Assembly: GCA_021773835.1 (NCBI GenBank)
Contig: JAJFJQ010000066.1
Location: forward strand, 124,001-188,000
Origin: Gammaproteobacteria bacterium
GTDB lineage: Bacteria; Pseudomonadota; Gammaproteobacteria; Ga0077536
Direction of reading: 5' to 3'
Length of the DNA: 64,000 nucleotides
Shown here piece by piece: positions 63,716 through 64,000 of the stretch (the first letter of the stretch is position 1; every line of letters begins with the position of its first letter). Position numbers and translations under genes: made by a program. A model generated the notes under the pieces. It had not been told where the DNA came from and made no database searches. It saw only the letters and a list, made by a program, of their open reading frames with translations.

Positions 63716-64000
63716 TCAGCGCAATCGCGCGCGCACTTGGCTGACCAAACGACGTGACACCGGCACGCTCGCATTGCATCCGTGTAGGTTAAGAAAATGA
63801 TTCCCGCTATCATCTTTACTAAGCCCCGCGACGTGTGCGACTGCGACCAGCGCCTTTCTATGGACGCGTACGAATCGTTCGCTAAATTCGCTTTCGAGCG
63901 ACCGTAAGGACTCTTCTATCAGCATCGACCCGTCCTCCCAAATTACGTCGACATAACCGTGGCCGGCTTGGAAATAGAGCACCCGCTCGATCGCGATGAT
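63716..64000 (-). CDS. LytTR-type DNA-binding response regulator, C-terminal part (cut by window edge)
   Basis: The frame runs off the right edge. The visible 94 residues form a LytTR DNA-binding domain: ERVLYFQAGHGYVDVIWEDG, the ESLRSLESEFSERFVRVHRK segment and, near the end, VSRRLVSQVRARLR. Proteins of this type often have an N-terminal receiver domain, which would lie beyond the window. It converges with rsmE, with 6 bases between them. Confidence 0.85.
   Translation of the reverse strand: MIAIERVLYFQAGHGYVDVIWEDGSMLIEESLRSLESEFSERFVRVHRKALVAVAHVAGLSKDDSGNHFLNLHGCNASVPVSRRLVSQVRARLR

Noticed and set aside
1-64000. tRNA, rRNA, CRISPR, insertion sequence or prophage
   Set aside because: I saw no cloverleaf-like conserved arms, no spaced direct repeats, no transposase or integrase and no phage gene; a computed search could still find a small RNA.

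Overview
The window is a stretch of a bacterial chromosome with moderate G+C, most likely from a gammaproteobacterium that I cannot place more closely. This rests on gene content: an Rsd/AlgQ homologue, HspQ, RsmE, GlpK and GlpD, a fused LplT-PlsC-AMP-ligase (Aas-type) protein, a DksA with a lysine-rich tail, and a gammaproteobacterial-type AddA/AddB-like nuclease pair. I saw no rRNA, tRNA, CRISPR array, insertion sequence, integrase or prophage gene. Genes are dense, and the window looks like ordinary chromosome rather than an island.

Layout. 1-2.9 kb: a c-type cytochrome cut by the window edge, a PQQ-dependent sugar-dehydrogenase-like protein with a PEP-CTERM-like tail, and a small outer-membrane-type beta-barrel protein. 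3-5.4 kb: a three-gene circuit of ECF sigma factor, membrane anti-sigma factor and S8 protease, with overlapping genes. 5.6-11.8 kb: an M20 amidohydrolase, a lipoprotein cyclophilin, a TTC38-like TPR protein, an AIM24 protein, a redoxin whose first catalytic cysteine is encoded by in-frame TGA (a probable selenoprotein), and an enoyl-CoA hydratase. 12-17.7 kb: an ExeA-type ATPase, a membrane-anchored HTH protein, an Fpg-type glycosylase, a degenerate GGDEF-cupin membrane protein and a DUF429-like protein. 17.8-22.3 kb: Ser/Thr kinase 1, an AsmA protein and ChaC.

22.4-31.9 kb: an XRE-type regulator divergent from a lipid and glycerol cluster (Aas fusion, glycerophosphodiesterase, GlpK, GlpD, DUF2461). 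Together these can re-acylate lysophospholipids and turn deacylated headgroups into glycerol 3-phosphate and then dihydroxyacetone phosphate. 31.9-36 kb: a quinoprotein-type metallo-beta-lactamase-fold protein, an HD-domain protein, a dienelactone hydrolase preceded by a 12-codon leader ORF, and an amidohydrolase lipoprotein. 36.2-45 kb: two tail-to-tail RND efflux systems (adaptor plus pump each), with no outer-membrane channel nearby. 45.2-49.5 kb: a DegP/DegQ-type protease, DksA and an orphan response regulator. 49.5-53.2 kb: Ser/Thr kinase 2 and a second PEP-CTERM-like secreted protein. 53.3-59.3 kb: the AddA/AddB-like DNA repair pair. 59.5-64 kb: a small exported protein, Ser/Thr kinase 3, Rsd, TerB-like, HspQ, RsmE and a LytTR regulator cut by the window edge.

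The most notable observation is the probable selenoprotein at 10312-10905. It is a periplasmic-type redoxin with a U-x-x-C active site, and a perfect hairpin that fits a bacterial SECIS begins 13 nt after the UGA. Others are the anti-sigma factor with a protease-inhibitor-like domain beside an S8 protease, the shared extracytoplasmic module in three kinases, and the degenerate GGDEF-cupin protein. No computation was run. Domain calls come from reading motifs and remembered family patterns.
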